DNA of 21,563 nucleotides from Candidatus Saccharimonadota bacterium (GCA_029237755.1 JAQZBT010000013.1:1-21563); one strand, 5' to 3'; positions 13,859-21,067 are shown, counted from the first letter of the stretch. Numbers and translations: made by a program. The notes: a model not told the origin generated them from the letters alone.

Positions 13859-13896
13859 TGTTAGAAGTCGACTAACAGGGGAAATCATGGTATCGT
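13859..13896 (+). promoter_or_regulatory. Promoter and possible operator of the alpha-CTD-like gene
   Basis: TCGACT (13868-13873), 17 bases and TATCGT (13891-13896) form a moderate promoter with the same unusual -10 as the minus-strand promoter at 1381. TGTTAG and CTAACA (13859-13877) are an inverted repeat with GTCGAC in the centre, covering the -35, so a repressor site is possible. Confidence 0.45.
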
Positions 13897-13942
13897 AGCC
13901 CCTCGTACGCAACCGCGCACACAGTCCTTTGAAGGGAACCGC

Positions 13943-14644
13943 ATGACCACACGCGTTGGACCGAACACCGCGCCGAAGCTGGCCGAGATCCGCTTCGCCT
14001 GTCGCAATCTCCTGAAGTTGCTCGCCAGGCGCCCCACGCGCAATCTCGGCGCGGTCCTGGCTGCCCTGGAACAGGCGACGGCGGCCGCCCGGTCCGATCC
14101 GCTGCGCGAGGATGAGTTCCTCTACATCAACCTGCCCCGCGAAGACCTTGACATCTCCGTCATGGAAATCGGCCTGACCTACAGCGTCTACAAGGTCTTG
14201 CGCCATGAAGGCATTTTCCGGCTCGAACAGCTGCTCGAGTTGGACCAGGGCGACCTTCTGGCGATGGACCACATGGGTCGCAGGGGCGTTAAGAAGATTC
14301 AGGATGCTCTCGCCGAACGCGGATGGTATCTCGCTTGCAAAACCGTCGAGCCCCCGGAAGGGGACCGCTGGGTCGAGATTCGGGAGCGCCGCTACCTACG
14401 CAGCCGCACCCTGGACTTCAACCTGGAACGGATCAGCGGATACCTCCCCGGTATCGGCTACCACCTCACGAGAGCAGGCTTCGATCTCATCGAGAGCCAG
14501 GGTATCGTCACTATCGGCGAACTGGTCGCGCTCACTGAAACTGAGTTTGATGCCCTCCCGTGGTCCGACCACGAGCACCGCGACGCCGTCAAGGAAGCTC
14601 TCGAGTTCTACGGCTACGAGTTCAAGTCTCCACCCGAGGCCTAG
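13943..14644 (+). CDS. Protein with two RNA polymerase alpha-CTD-like domains
   Basis: A 233-residue cytoplasmic protein. Residues about 73-131 match the C-terminal domain of the RNA polymerase alpha subunit: IGLTYSVYKVLRHEGI, then LEQLLELDQGDLLAM, then GRRGVKKIQDALAERG, which corresponds to the GKKSLTEIKDVLA helix. Residues about 166-228 form a second, more divergent helix-hairpin-helix copy (LPGIGYHLTRAGFDLIESQGI, then IGELVALTETEFDAL and AVKEALEFYG). The N-terminal 60 residues are basic and helical. There is no alpha N-terminal dimerisation domain, so it is not the polymerase subunit. It could bind DNA at UP elements or bind regulators as a stand-alone transcription factor; this is inferred. 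GAAGGGAA precedes the ATG, and a terminator follows. Confidence 0.7.
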   Translation: MTTRVGPNTAPKLAEIRFACRNLLKLLARRPTRNLGAVLAALEQATAAARSDPLREDEFLYINLPREDLDISVMEIGLTYSVYKVLRHEGIFRLEQLLELDQGDLLAMDHMGRRGVKKIQDALAERGWYLACKTVEPPEGDRWVEIRERRYLRSRTLDFNLERISGYLPGIGYHLTRAGFDLIESQGIVTIGELVALTETEFDALPWSDHEHRDAVKEALEFYGYEFKSPPEA

Positions 14645-14666
14645 GCCTCACCACGCCCCGCTTACG

Positions 14667-14690
14667 ACCCCGTTGTCGGCGGGGTTGTTT
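14667..14690 (+). terminator. Terminator of the alpha-CTD-like gene
   Basis: ACCCCG (14667-14672) and CGGGGT (14680-14685) pair around a 7-base loop and are followed by TGTTT. It lies 22 bases after the stop and just before the end of the convergent membrane protein gene. Confidence 0.7.
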
Positions 14691-14695
14691 GCGTC

Positions 14696-15352
14696 TTAGC
14701 GTCGCGTCGTGTCGTCGCGTCCGGAGTCGACGCGCTCGCCAAACGTCGGTTGCGCCCGCGTCGCGCGCATGTTGAGTGCCCGCGCGGCTTCCTGCCGATC
14801 CTGCTCCAACTTGATGTAAGCGTTATCGACCTTGGTGTGGTATCGCGCACCCAGCGCGCCACCCGCCATCGCCGCCACCAGCGACGCTCCCGCCGCGATC
14901 AGCAGCCCCAGTAGTCCGCCCAGCGACAAGGTGTTTTGGTCCAGTGCAATAGTGGGCAGGCTGACCTGCTGCAACAGGTTGAAGTTGGCGCCGAGTAGGG
15001 CTCCGGCCAGCGCCAGCAGTATGGTCGCCAGTATTCCCATCACCCAGACGCCGAAGCCCTGCCGGCTGCCGTCAAAGCGCGACATCCGCCCGGCTACATA
15101 GCCGCCGGCGTAGTAGGCCACCGCCAGTACCAGGATCAAGGCGATCCCACCGATCACCCCGGCCGTCTGGGGGTTTTGAGCCGCCTCTTGCGCCGCCTGG
15201 TTCAGAGACAACGGGCCCGCTTCGCCCACCGCTGCCACCAGGCTACCCAGCAGCACCGTTACGCCCGCGGTCACCAGCCAGCCGAAGAATGCGCTCCCGA
15301 AGTGAAAGCCGCCAAATTTATCTTTGATCATTTCGTCATCAAAACGTGCCAT
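14696..15352 (-). CDS. Four-helix membrane protein
   Basis: A 218-residue integral membrane protein of unknown function. Four hydrophobic helices are visible, near residues 18-42 (FFGWLVTAGVTVLLGSLVAA), 65-88, 100-122 and 140-165, with Gly/Ala-rich packing. GGYVAGRMSRFDGSRQGFGVW after the second helix is a pattern I associate with small actinobacterial membrane proteins. The C-terminal 50 residues are polar and charged and probably cytoplasmic. The ATG at 15352 is preferred over the adjacent GTG at 15355 because AGGAGG lies 6 bases upstream of it. It is divergent from the HAD-like gene, with only 90 bases between the two starts, and no good promoter could be picked for it there. Confidence 0.72.
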   Translation of the reverse strand: MARFDDEMIKDKFGGFHFGSAFFGWLVTAGVTVLLGSLVAAVGEAGPLSLNQAAQEAAQNPQTAGVIGGIALILVLAVAYYAGGYVAGRMSRFDGSRQGFGVWVMGILATILLALAGALLGANFNLLQQVSLPTIALDQNTLSLGGLLGLLIAAGASLVAAMAGGALGARYHTKVDNAYIKLEQDRQEAARALNMRATRAQPTFGERVDSGRDDTTRR

Positions 15353-15429
15353 CACAACCCTCCTTTAGGTTCTGCAAGCAAATTACCACCTTGCCGGTTC
15401 CGGTTCCTTTGCTCAATCTTCCAAACCTA

Positions 15430-15435
15430 TATAAT
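15430..15435 (+). promoter_or_regulatory. -10 box, leaderless HAD-epimerase operon
   Basis: A perfect TATAAT ends 7 bases before the ATG at 15443. A weak -35 (TTTGCT at 15408-15413) has a 16-base spacer. There is no Shine-Dalgarno, so transcription probably starts at the ATG. Confidence 0.6.
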
Positions 15436-15442
15436 TCGCTTT

Positions 15443-15853
15443 ATGACCAAAGCCATCGTCTTTGACTGCTCGGGCGTCTTCTACCTCAGTCCGGTGAAGC
15501 AGTTTGACCCGGAACTTACCGCCCTCGTGCGCCGCCTGCGCCCTCAATACAAGACCGGCATGCTGACCAACGCCCAGCGTTCTTCGATCGACCGCCTGCT
15601 CGCAGAGCACGACGCCACCGATCTCTTCGACGCTGTCTTGGCCTCGTCCGAGTCTCAGTACATGAAGCCCGACCGCGAAATCTTCGCCGAAATCGCGGAG
15701 CGGCTTGATGTAGCGCTGCCGGAAATGCTCTTCATCGATGATTGGGCGGGCAACACCGAAGCTGCCACTCGGTATGGCATTCGTAGTATCGTGTATGAGA
15801 ACCCCCGTCAGCTCGAGCAAGAGCTGCTTAAACTGGAGATCCACCTATCATGA
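15443..15853 (+). CDS. Compact HAD-superfamily protein
   Basis: A 136-residue cytoplasmic protein with the HAD fold and almost no cap domain. Motif I is FDCSGVF with nucleophile Asp8; the usual second Asp (DxD) is Ser10. Motif II is MLTNA (Thr42), motif III Lys75 (MKPDREIF), and motif IV FIDDWAGN (Asp99, Asp100). Phosphatases of the family use the second Asp as acid/base, so catalysis may be altered. A longer in-frame start at 15176 would add 89 residues antisense to the membrane protein gene; it is rejected because TATAAT lies 7 bases before ATG 15443. The stop overlaps the start of the epimerase gene (ATGA), so the two are translationally coupled. The substrate is unknown; a sugar phosphate is a guess from the neighbour. 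Confidence 0.8.
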   Translation: MTKAIVFDCSGVFYLSPVKQFDPELTALVRRLRPQYKTGMLTNAQRSSIDRLLAEHDATDLFDAVLASSESQYMKPDREIFAEIAERLDVALPEMLFIDDWAGNTEAATRYGIRSIVYENPRQLEQELLKLEIHLS

Positions 15854-16773
15854 ACCTGCTTGTCACCGGCGCCGCCGGTTTCGTCGGTAGCCGCGTCGCT
15901 GCCAAACTGCTGGAGGCGGGCCATACCGTCGCAGTCTTCGACGACCTCTCTATCGGCAGCCCCGAGAACGTACCCGAGGGCGCCGAGCTCATCGAGGGCG
16001 ACCTCCGCGACGCCGACGCTATCCGCCACGCCGTCGTCGGCTGCGACGCTGTCGTCCACCTCGCCGCCCAGGCCCTGGTCCCCGAATCGGTCGAGAACCC
16101 GCAAAAAGCCATCGACATCAACCTCGTCGGCGGCACCAACCTGCTCGAAGCTATGCGCAAGGAACGCGTGAAGCGCCTGGTGCACTCATCGACCGCCGCC
16201 GTCTACGGCACCCCCACGAAGGTACCGATCGAGGAAGACGACCCCAAGATGCCCATCAACCCCTACGGCGGCACCAAGCTCGCCTTCGAGGCATTGCTCC
16301 AGTCCTACCACGCCGCCTACGGCTTCCACGTCACCGCCTTCCGCTACTTCAACCCCTACGGTCCCACCGAAAACCACCACCCCGAGACCCACGCCATCCC
16401 CAACTTCATCAACGCATCATTGACGGGCAAGCCCGTACCGCTCTTCTGGAACGGCGAGCAGACCCGCGACTTCTTCTTCGTCGACGACATCGCCCGCGCC
16501 CACGTCATGGGCCTCGAGCGCGACGGCTTCAATATCTACAACCTCGGCTCCGGTTCGGGCCACAAGGTCCGTGACGTGGTCGAGTTGATCTTCAAGCTCA
16601 CCGGTAAAGACTCCGGCATCGAAGACCTCGGCGAGCGCGCCGGTGACCCGCCCCAGCTTCTCGCCGACACCACCCGCGCCCGCACCGAGCTCGGCTGGGA
16701 GCCGGAAGTCTCGCTGGAGGACGGGTTGAAGCAGACCATCACCGCGTTCGAAAAGCGGTTGAATAAGGACTAG
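15850..16773 (+). CDS. NAD-dependent sugar epimerase/dehydratase (GalE-like)
   Basis: Extended short-chain dehydrogenase acting on nucleotide sugars, most like UDP-glucose 4-epimerase, 307 residues. VTGAAGFVG (5-13) is the NAD-binding loop. Catalytic residues are Ser114/Thr115 in HSSTAAVYG, Tyr139 and Lys143 in PYGGTK. FRYFNPYGP and later RDFFFVDDIARAH fit the nucleotide-sugar half. It would supply precursors for surface glycans. It overlaps the HAD-like gene by four bases. The last base of its stop codon is the first base of the inverted repeat at 16773, so an element boundary coincides exactly with the gene end. The precise substrate cannot be read from sequence. Confidence 0.88.
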   Translation: MNLLVTGAAGFVGSRVAAKLLEAGHTVAVFDDLSIGSPENVPEGAELIEGDLRDADAIRHAVVGCDAVVHLAAQALVPESVENPQKAIDINLVGGTNLLEAMRKERVKRLVHSSTAAVYGTPTKVPIEEDDPKMPINPYGGTKLAFEALLQSYHAAYGFHVTAFRYFNPYGPTENHHPETHAIPNFINASLTGKPVPLFWNGEQTRDFFFVDDIARAHVMGLERDGFNIYNLGSGSGHKVRDVVELIFKLTGKDSGIEDLGERAGDPPQLLADTTRARTELGWEPEVSLEDGLKQTITAFEKRLNKD

Positions 16774-16971
16774 CCCCTGGGGCAGAGCCGTTTCAAAAGA
16801 TTATGGCATAGCTGTATTTCGTGCCGGTGCTGCCCTATATTCGAACCGGTATTAGCGGGCGTTGCCGCTGCCAAACCACCATTACTGTTGACACATAGGC
16901 TCGACAATCGCGCAGTCGAGGTGGGCAATTATTACACCATAAATTCCACGCACCCCCTCTGCCCCAGGGGC
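16773..16971. mobile_element. 199-base element with 15-base terminal inverted repeats
   Basis: GCCCCTGGGGCAGAG (16773-16787) and its exact reverse complement (16957-16971) bound a non-coding segment. Inside are two more stems: CCGGT/ACCGG (16824-16828 and 16845-16849) and CTCGAC/GTCGAG (16900-16905 and 16915-16920). The left end (16773-16816) is copy B of the dispersed repeat seen at 845-888. No target-site duplication is evident. It could be a MITE-like element or a structured RNA region after the epimerase gene. Confidence 0.5.
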
Positions 16972-16981
16972 AGCCCATAGC

Positions 16982-17020
16982 TTGCCCGCACACCGTCCGC
17001 ACCGTATGCTTCTAAGCATA
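16982..17020 (+). promoter_or_regulatory. Promoter with palindrome over the -10 box
   Basis: TTGCCC (16982-16987), a 17-base spacer and TATGCT (17005-17010). The -10 is the left half of a perfect 7-2-7 palindrome, TATGCTT CT AAGCATA (17005-17020), ending 13 bases before the ATG. A protein bound here would block the promoter, so autoregulation or repression is plausible. Confidence 0.5.
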
Positions 17021-17033
17021 AGCGGAACTACCA

Positions 17034-19481
17034 ATGGAGTTACTCGTACTCCTGGCTCTCTCGACGCCGGTCTTCTATATCGTCGGTCTGATCACCACTG
17101 TTAGATGGCTGCTCGGTCAAGTCCACCACCCCGCGCCCAATCCCGCCGCCGTAGAGTTGGCGGACCAGGCCCTAAACGACTCCAAGGCCGCCAAAGAGCT
17201 CAGGCTGCGCGCCACCAAGTACGACGGCGAGGTCAAAAAGGAACTCCTGGCGGTCGCCGACTCGCTCGAGGGCCGTTCGCCTGACCTGGTTCATGACAAC
17301 GACTCAGCCGTCGAGCGCTACGAACCAGGATCCGCAACCCCGACGCACAAGCATGCCGTCGCCCACGAGCACCACGCTCCAGCAGCCCCCAAACCCATCG
17401 ACTGGGCCGGCACCGTCACAACGCCGCTCCACAGTATGGACAACATCAACCTCCTGCTCTTCCTGGGCGCTTTTCTGGTTGTCGTCTCGGCCGGTATCTT
17501 CGTCGGCTACAACCTCCATAGCCTGACCGGCGTCTTCAAGACCATCTTCCTCGGCATCTTCGCGGCCCTCTTCTACGGGGTCGGACTGGCCCTGTACTTG
17601 CAGTTCCCCAAGCTCCGCCCGGCCGGCACCACCTTCACCGGCATCGGCCTGATCCTATTGCCACTCGTTGGCCTCGCGGCCTACAACTTCACCGGCGCCC
17701 ACGATCACGGCGAAGCGACCTGGTTCATCACTTCGCTCGTCACCCTCGTCGCCTATATCGGCACCCTCTACATCACCCGCCAGACCTACATCGCCTACCT
17801 CATGGCCTTTACCTCGCTCTCGCTCTTTGAGTCGAGCATCTCGCTCTTCGAAGTCCCGGTCTATTGGTTCGGCTGGGTCATGGGCCTGGTCGCACTCCTG
17901 CTTCTCGCTCTCTCGCGTTGGACCGGTTGGTGGAAGGACGCCTCGCAGTCATTGGCCATCAGCGCCAATCTCTTCATTCCTATCTCGCTCCTATTCTCTG
18001 CCTACCTGGCAGTTGAAAACGGCGCACCCCAACTCGGCGTCACGATCGCCATCAGCGGCCTCTTCTACGCCTACCTCGCCGCCCGCAACCACGACAACCC
18101 GACCGGCGAGCTCTACTGGCTCCTCGGCCTCCTCGCGCTTCCGCTCTCACTGGCGATCGGCCTGTGGGACTTCGTGCAGCCTGAGGCTGTCGCCGCCATC
18201 TTCGTCGGCACCGCCGGCCTCTACCTGGGCGGTGGCGCCCTCTCCAGCACCCGCATCAGCCAGCGTTGGCAGCTCATCATGGGCGCGGTCGCCGGACTAC
18301 TGCCACTCTTCGCTATCTTCTTTGTCCTCGACGACAGATGGGCTCTGCTCGGCTGCCTGGTCGTCGCAGGCCTCATCAACGGCATTTTTGCCTGGCGGTT
18401 GCGCCAGTCCGGCCTTGCGCTTATCGGCATCCTGTCAGCACTCGCGATCCCGGTAGTGGCCCTGCGGGTAGTGCCCGATACCGGCGTTGATTGGGGCTGG
18501 GTCGCTCTCGCCTACCTCTTCGTCACGCCCGCCTTCCTGCGCTGGCGCATGCTCATGAAGGGTTGGCCGGAATCGGCCGACGCCGTCGGTGCTTCCGGCT
18601 ACCTGCTGGCACTCTTTGCCGCGTTGATGACCGCCGGGCTGCAAGGCCACGGCACACTGCTGGTGGTGGGCGCTATCGTCTCGGGTGCGCTGTTCTGGGT
18701 CAGCTACTACGAACAACAGCCCGTGTACGTCTACATCTCCAGCGCCGTAAAGTATCTTGCCGCTTTGCAGATCGTTCCGCTGACCAACTGGCCGTCCGAG
18801 GCCTACGCCCTCATCGTCATTCTCATCGGTGGCGCCAGCTACGCGGCCGGCCATGTCATGACCGACTCAGTCCGCGGTCAGGCGTTGCGGTGGTCCGCCA
18901 TCGCCGCCACGCTCTTCGGCGCCTTCTTCGCCTCGACGTCCGATTCGCTGACACCAATCGCCTCGTTGGCCCTGGGCGGCGCCTTGCTCTGGAAGGAGGC
19001 CAACCGCCAGCAACAGCCGGTGGTAGCAGAGGTCGGTATGGGTATCCTGATGGTCGCGTTTAGCTGGCTGCTTGGTCACTACGACGTCGAGCAGACCCAG
19101 GCCTACTCACTGCCCTGGACGGCCTTCTTCGGCTACCTGACCTACCGCCGCCGCAACGGAGCGCGGGATATATATGACCTCTTCACCGGCTTCACGCTCT
19201 TTATCCTCACCTTCCCGATCGCCGGGCAAGCCCTCGGTGACACCAACGGCGCCTGGTACGGTCTCGAGCTGATCCTTATAGCCATCGGCCTGGTCCTCTA
19301 CGGCGCGTCGGTCGGCAACAAGCTCATCTCCTGGTGGGGCGCTGGCACGCTCATCATCGAAGTCCTCTACCAGATGCGCGACGTCCTCTTCGCCCTGCCC
19401 AAGTACCTCATCTCGGCCGCCCTCGGCCTGGCGCTGCTCGGCGTCGCCATCTATCTGCTCCAGCGCCGCAAGGACCACTAG
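17034..19481 (+). CDS. Large polytopic membrane protein
   Basis: An 815-residue integral membrane protein of unknown function. It begins with a helix at about 3-27, then a polar stretch (about 30-135) with a short charged coil and a His-rich segment (THKHAVAHEHHAP). From about residue 138 to 808 it is almost continuous hydrophobic helices, more than twenty by eye, with short loops and aromatic ends. It resembles large DUF2157/DUF2339-type bacterial membrane proteins in layout, but I cannot confirm a family. It ends LLQRRKDH. The ATG has only a weak AGCGG upstream. Possible roles are envelope assembly or transport; nothing in the sequence decides. Confidence 0.72.
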   Translation: MELLVLLALSTPVFYIVGLITTVRWLLGQVHHPAPNPAAVELADQALNDSKAAKELRLRATKYDGEVKKELLAVADSLEGRSPDLVHDNDSAVERYEPGSATPTHKHAVAHEHHAPAAPKPIDWAGTVTTPLHSMDNINLLLFLGAFLVVVSAGIFVGYNLHSLTGVFKTIFLGIFAALFYGVGLALYLQFPKLRPAGTTFTGIGLILLPLVGLAAYNFTGAHDHGEATWFITSLVTLVAYIGTLYITRQTYIAYLMAFTSLSLFESSISLFEVPVYWFGWVMGLVALLLLALSRWTGWWKDASQSLAISANLFIPISLLFSAYLAVENGAPQLGVTIAISGLFYAYLAARNHDNPTGELYWLLGLLALPLSLAIGLWDFVQPEAVAAIFVGTAGLYLGGGALSSTRISQRWQLIMGAVAGLLPLFAIFFVLDDRWALLGCLVVAGLINGIFAWRLRQSGLALIGILSALAIPVVALRVVPDTGVDWGWVALAYLFVTPAFLRWRMLMKGWPESADAVGASGYLLALFAALMTAGLQGHGTLLVVGAIVSGALFWVSYYEQQPVYVYISSAVKYLAALQIVPLTNWPSEAYALIVILIGGASYAAGHVMTDSVRGQALRWSAIAATLFGAFFASTSDSLTPIASLALGGALLWKEANRQQQPVVAEVGMGILMVAFSWLLGHYDVEQTQAYSLPWTAFFGYLTYRRRNGARDIYDLFTGFTLFILTFPIAGQALGDTNGAWYGLELILIAIGLVLYGASVGNKLISWWGAGTLIIEVLYQMRDVLFALPKYLISAALGLALLGVAIYLLQRRKDH

Positions 19482-19496
19482 TCCGCGCCGGTAGCG

Positions 19497-19522
19497 TATA
19501 CTGGGTGCGAGCAAAATTTGCT
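19497..19522 (+). promoter_or_regulatory. Promoter -10 and palindrome before the DUF5753-like gene
   Basis: TATACT (19497-19502) is a likely -10. Just downstream, AGCAAA-A-TTTGCT (19510-19522) is a perfect 13-base palindrome near the expected start of transcription, a candidate operator. Confidence 0.4.
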
Positions 19523-19551
19523 AGCATGACCGACACCAGGAAGGGAGCACC

Positions 19552-20154
19552 GTGGCAACGATGACTCTCGTACGACCACCCAGGATTCTTGGCGACGCCT
19601 ATGATCGCTGGGTCGAAATCTTGCCCCAAGCCACCGAAAATGGCTTCCAGTTCAACTGCCCGTCACGGCTGCCGACTTGTCTGCAGACCGAGGCCACGGC
19701 CCGCGCCTTGCTGGCCCGCACCGACCGCTCGCCGGAGTGGATCGACCAGATGGTCGCCCATCGGCTCAGTCTGCGCGAGCACGTCTTGTCCGATGCCCGC
19801 ATCCGGCTCTACCAGGTCCTGTTACGGGAGTCCGCTCTGGATCTTCCAGTCCGCGGTCGAGATGATCGTTCGGAGCAGCTTGGTCTGCTGCTGGAGGCTG
19901 TGGATGCCGGGGTGCAGATACGGCTCATCCGGGACTGTGACGACTACTCGGGCGCTCCGCTCGGCCACTTCATCTTGGCCATGTTGCCGTCCAACACGGT
20001 GATGTACGTCGAGGAAGTCGATTCCAGTGGCGTGCTGGTCCGATATTCGCTGACCGTAGACCCGGTCAAGGAGCAGTTCGCCGCCACGTGGGACGACGTC
20101 GCGCTCACTGCCGACCAGACGCTCACGTTCATCAAGGACCGTCTCCCGCGCTGA
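19552..20154 (+). CDS. DUF5753-like protein without a DNA-binding domain
   Basis: A 200-residue cytoplasmic protein. From residue about 35 to the end it follows the pattern of DUF5753, the C-terminal domain of XRE-type regulators common in actinomycetes: LPTCLQTEATARALL (usual PxLLQTExYARALL), VAHRLSLREHVL, LYQVLLRESALDLPV, EQLGLLLEA, GVQIRLI, GHFILAM and NTVMYVEEV. Those regulators carry an N-terminal helix-turn-helix of about 70 residues, absent here; the visible N-terminus is only about 35 residues, and there is no room upstream for a missed one. The GTG start is favoured by GGAAGGGAG just upstream. Leucine codons are mostly CTG and TTG, unlike pgk. It may be a sensor partner or a relic acquired from an actinobacterial host. 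Confidence 0.6.
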   Translation: MATMTLVRPPRILGDAYDRWVEILPQATENGFQFNCPSRLPTCLQTEATARALLARTDRSPEWIDQMVAHRLSLREHVLSDARIRLYQVLLRESALDLPVRGRDDRSEQLGLLLEAVDAGVQIRLIRDCDDYSGAPLGHFILAMLPSNTVMYVEEVDSSGVLVRYSLTVDPVKEQFAATWDDVALTADQTLTFIKDRLPR

Positions 20155-20160
20155 CATTCT

Positions 20161-20195
20161 CGTCCCTGGGCTGCCGCAGCGGCGGCCCAGGGACG
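20161..20195 (+). terminator. Hairpin after the DUF5753-like gene
   Basis: CGTCCCTGGGC (20161-20171) and GCCCAGGGACG (20185-20195) form a perfect 11-bp stem, with a further GCCG/CGGC pairing in the loop. No T run follows. Confidence 0.7.
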
Positions 20196-20202
20196 CGGGA
20201 CT

Positions 20203-20230
20203 TTGACTACGCCCCACTTACCGCTATCAT
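20203..20230 (+). promoter_or_regulatory. Promoter of pyrH, near-leaderless
   Basis: TTGACT (20203-20208), a 16-base spacer and TATCAT (20225-20230). The -10 ends 8 bases before the ATG at 20239, so the mRNA starts at or one or two bases before it. This rules out the upstream in-frame start at 20203. Confidence 0.65.
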
Positions 20231-20238
20231 ACTTACCA

Positions 20239-20958
20239 ATGCGTACAGACAAATCCCCCCGAGTCCTACTGAAATTGTCCGGCGAACAGTTCGCCGGTGA
20301 CCGTGAATACGGCGTCGATCCGAATTTTGTCGATCGTCTCGCCAAAGAATTAGCCGAAACTATCAAAGCTACCGGCGCTCAACTCGCTATTATTGTTGGC
20401 GGTGGCAACATCATGCGTGGTGCTAGCGTCTCCAAGTCCGGCATTGAACGGGCTTCCGGCGACTACATGGGCATGCTGGCCACCCTTATCAACGGCGTCG
20501 CTCTAGTCGACATCCTCGAGCACAACGGCGTTCCCGCCCGGCTCACCACCCGCCTGCGCGTCGACCAGGTCGCCGAACCCTATATCCGCCGCCGCGGCAT
20601 CCGCCACCTGGAGAAGGGGAGGGTAGTCGTGGTTGCAGGCGGTACCGGCAACCCTTACGTCACCACTGACACTGCCGCCGTTACCACCGCCCTTGAGCTC
20701 GAGTGCGACATGGTGCTCAAAGCCACCAAGGTCGACGGCGTCTACGACAAGGATCCCAACAAGCACACCGACGCCAAAAAGCACACCGAAATTACCTTCG
20801 ACAAAGCCCTGACCGACCCCGACATTCAAGTCATGGACAACGCTGCCATGGGCCTCGCCATGGACAACCATCTTCCCATCGTCATCTTCGACCTCCTGAC
20901 CCACGGCAACATTCGCCGCGTCATTGAGGGCGAAAGCATCGGTACCGTCGTAAAGTAA
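20239..20958 (+). CDS. pyrH: UMP kinase
   Basis: Phosphorylates UMP to UDP with ATP in pyrimidine synthesis; a bacterial homohexameric enzyme of the amino-acid-kinase fold. It is 239 residues, normal for the family. Motifs: LLKLSGEQFAG near the N-terminus (ATP-phosphate loop), IIVGGGNIMRG, DYMGMLATLINGVAL, GGTGNPYVTTDTAA, and LKATKVDGVYDKDP. The ATG at 20239 gives the usual MRTDKSPRVLLKLSGE start; the frame extends 12 codons upstream to 20203, but those lie in the promoter. In many bacteria pyrH sits next to tsf and frr; neither is here, so this is a separate transcription unit. Confidence 0.97.
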   Translation: MRTDKSPRVLLKLSGEQFAGDREYGVDPNFVDRLAKELAETIKATGAQLAIIVGGGNIMRGASVSKSGIERASGDYMGMLATLINGVALVDILEHNGVPARLTTRLRVDQVAEPYIRRRGIRHLEKGRVVVVAGGTGNPYVTTDTAAVTTALELECDMVLKATKVDGVYDKDPNKHTDAKKHTEITFDKALTDPDIQVMDNAAMGLAMDNHLPIVIFDLLTHGNIRRVIEGESIGTVVK

Positions 20959-20973
20959 GCACTTTTGCCAGAT

Positions 20974-21011
20974 ATGCACAGGTTGACTGTGCGTGTTGTA
21001 AAAGGTACCAT
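20974..21011 (+). promoter_or_regulatory. Hairpin and promoter before the DUF348 gene
   Basis: TTGACT (20983-20988), a 17-base spacer and TACCAT (21006-21011) form a good promoter. The -35 lies inside an 8-bp hairpin, ATGCACAG (20974-20981) with CTGTGCGT (20987-20994, one G-T pair), which may end pyrH transcription or bind a regulator. Confidence 0.5.
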
Positions 21012-21045
21012 AAGCTTGTTCGCAAAATGCAAAAGCAAGAAATAA

Positions 21046-21067
21046 AAAGTCCCTTTCTCAGGGCTTT
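21046..21067 (+). terminator. Terminator-like hairpin in the leader of the DUF348 gene
   Basis: AAAG-T-CCCT (21046-21054) pairs with AGGGCTTT (21060-21067), 8 pairs with one bulged T, then GTTGTCG. It lies between the promoter at 20983 and the start at 21106, so it could be an attenuator in the leader or simply the end of pyrH transcription. Confidence 0.5.

Noticed and set aside
15176..15442. Extension of the HAD-like protein by 89 residues
   Set aside because: It is antisense to the membrane protein gene, is basic and Arg/Gln-rich, and is separated from the real start by a TATAAT box.
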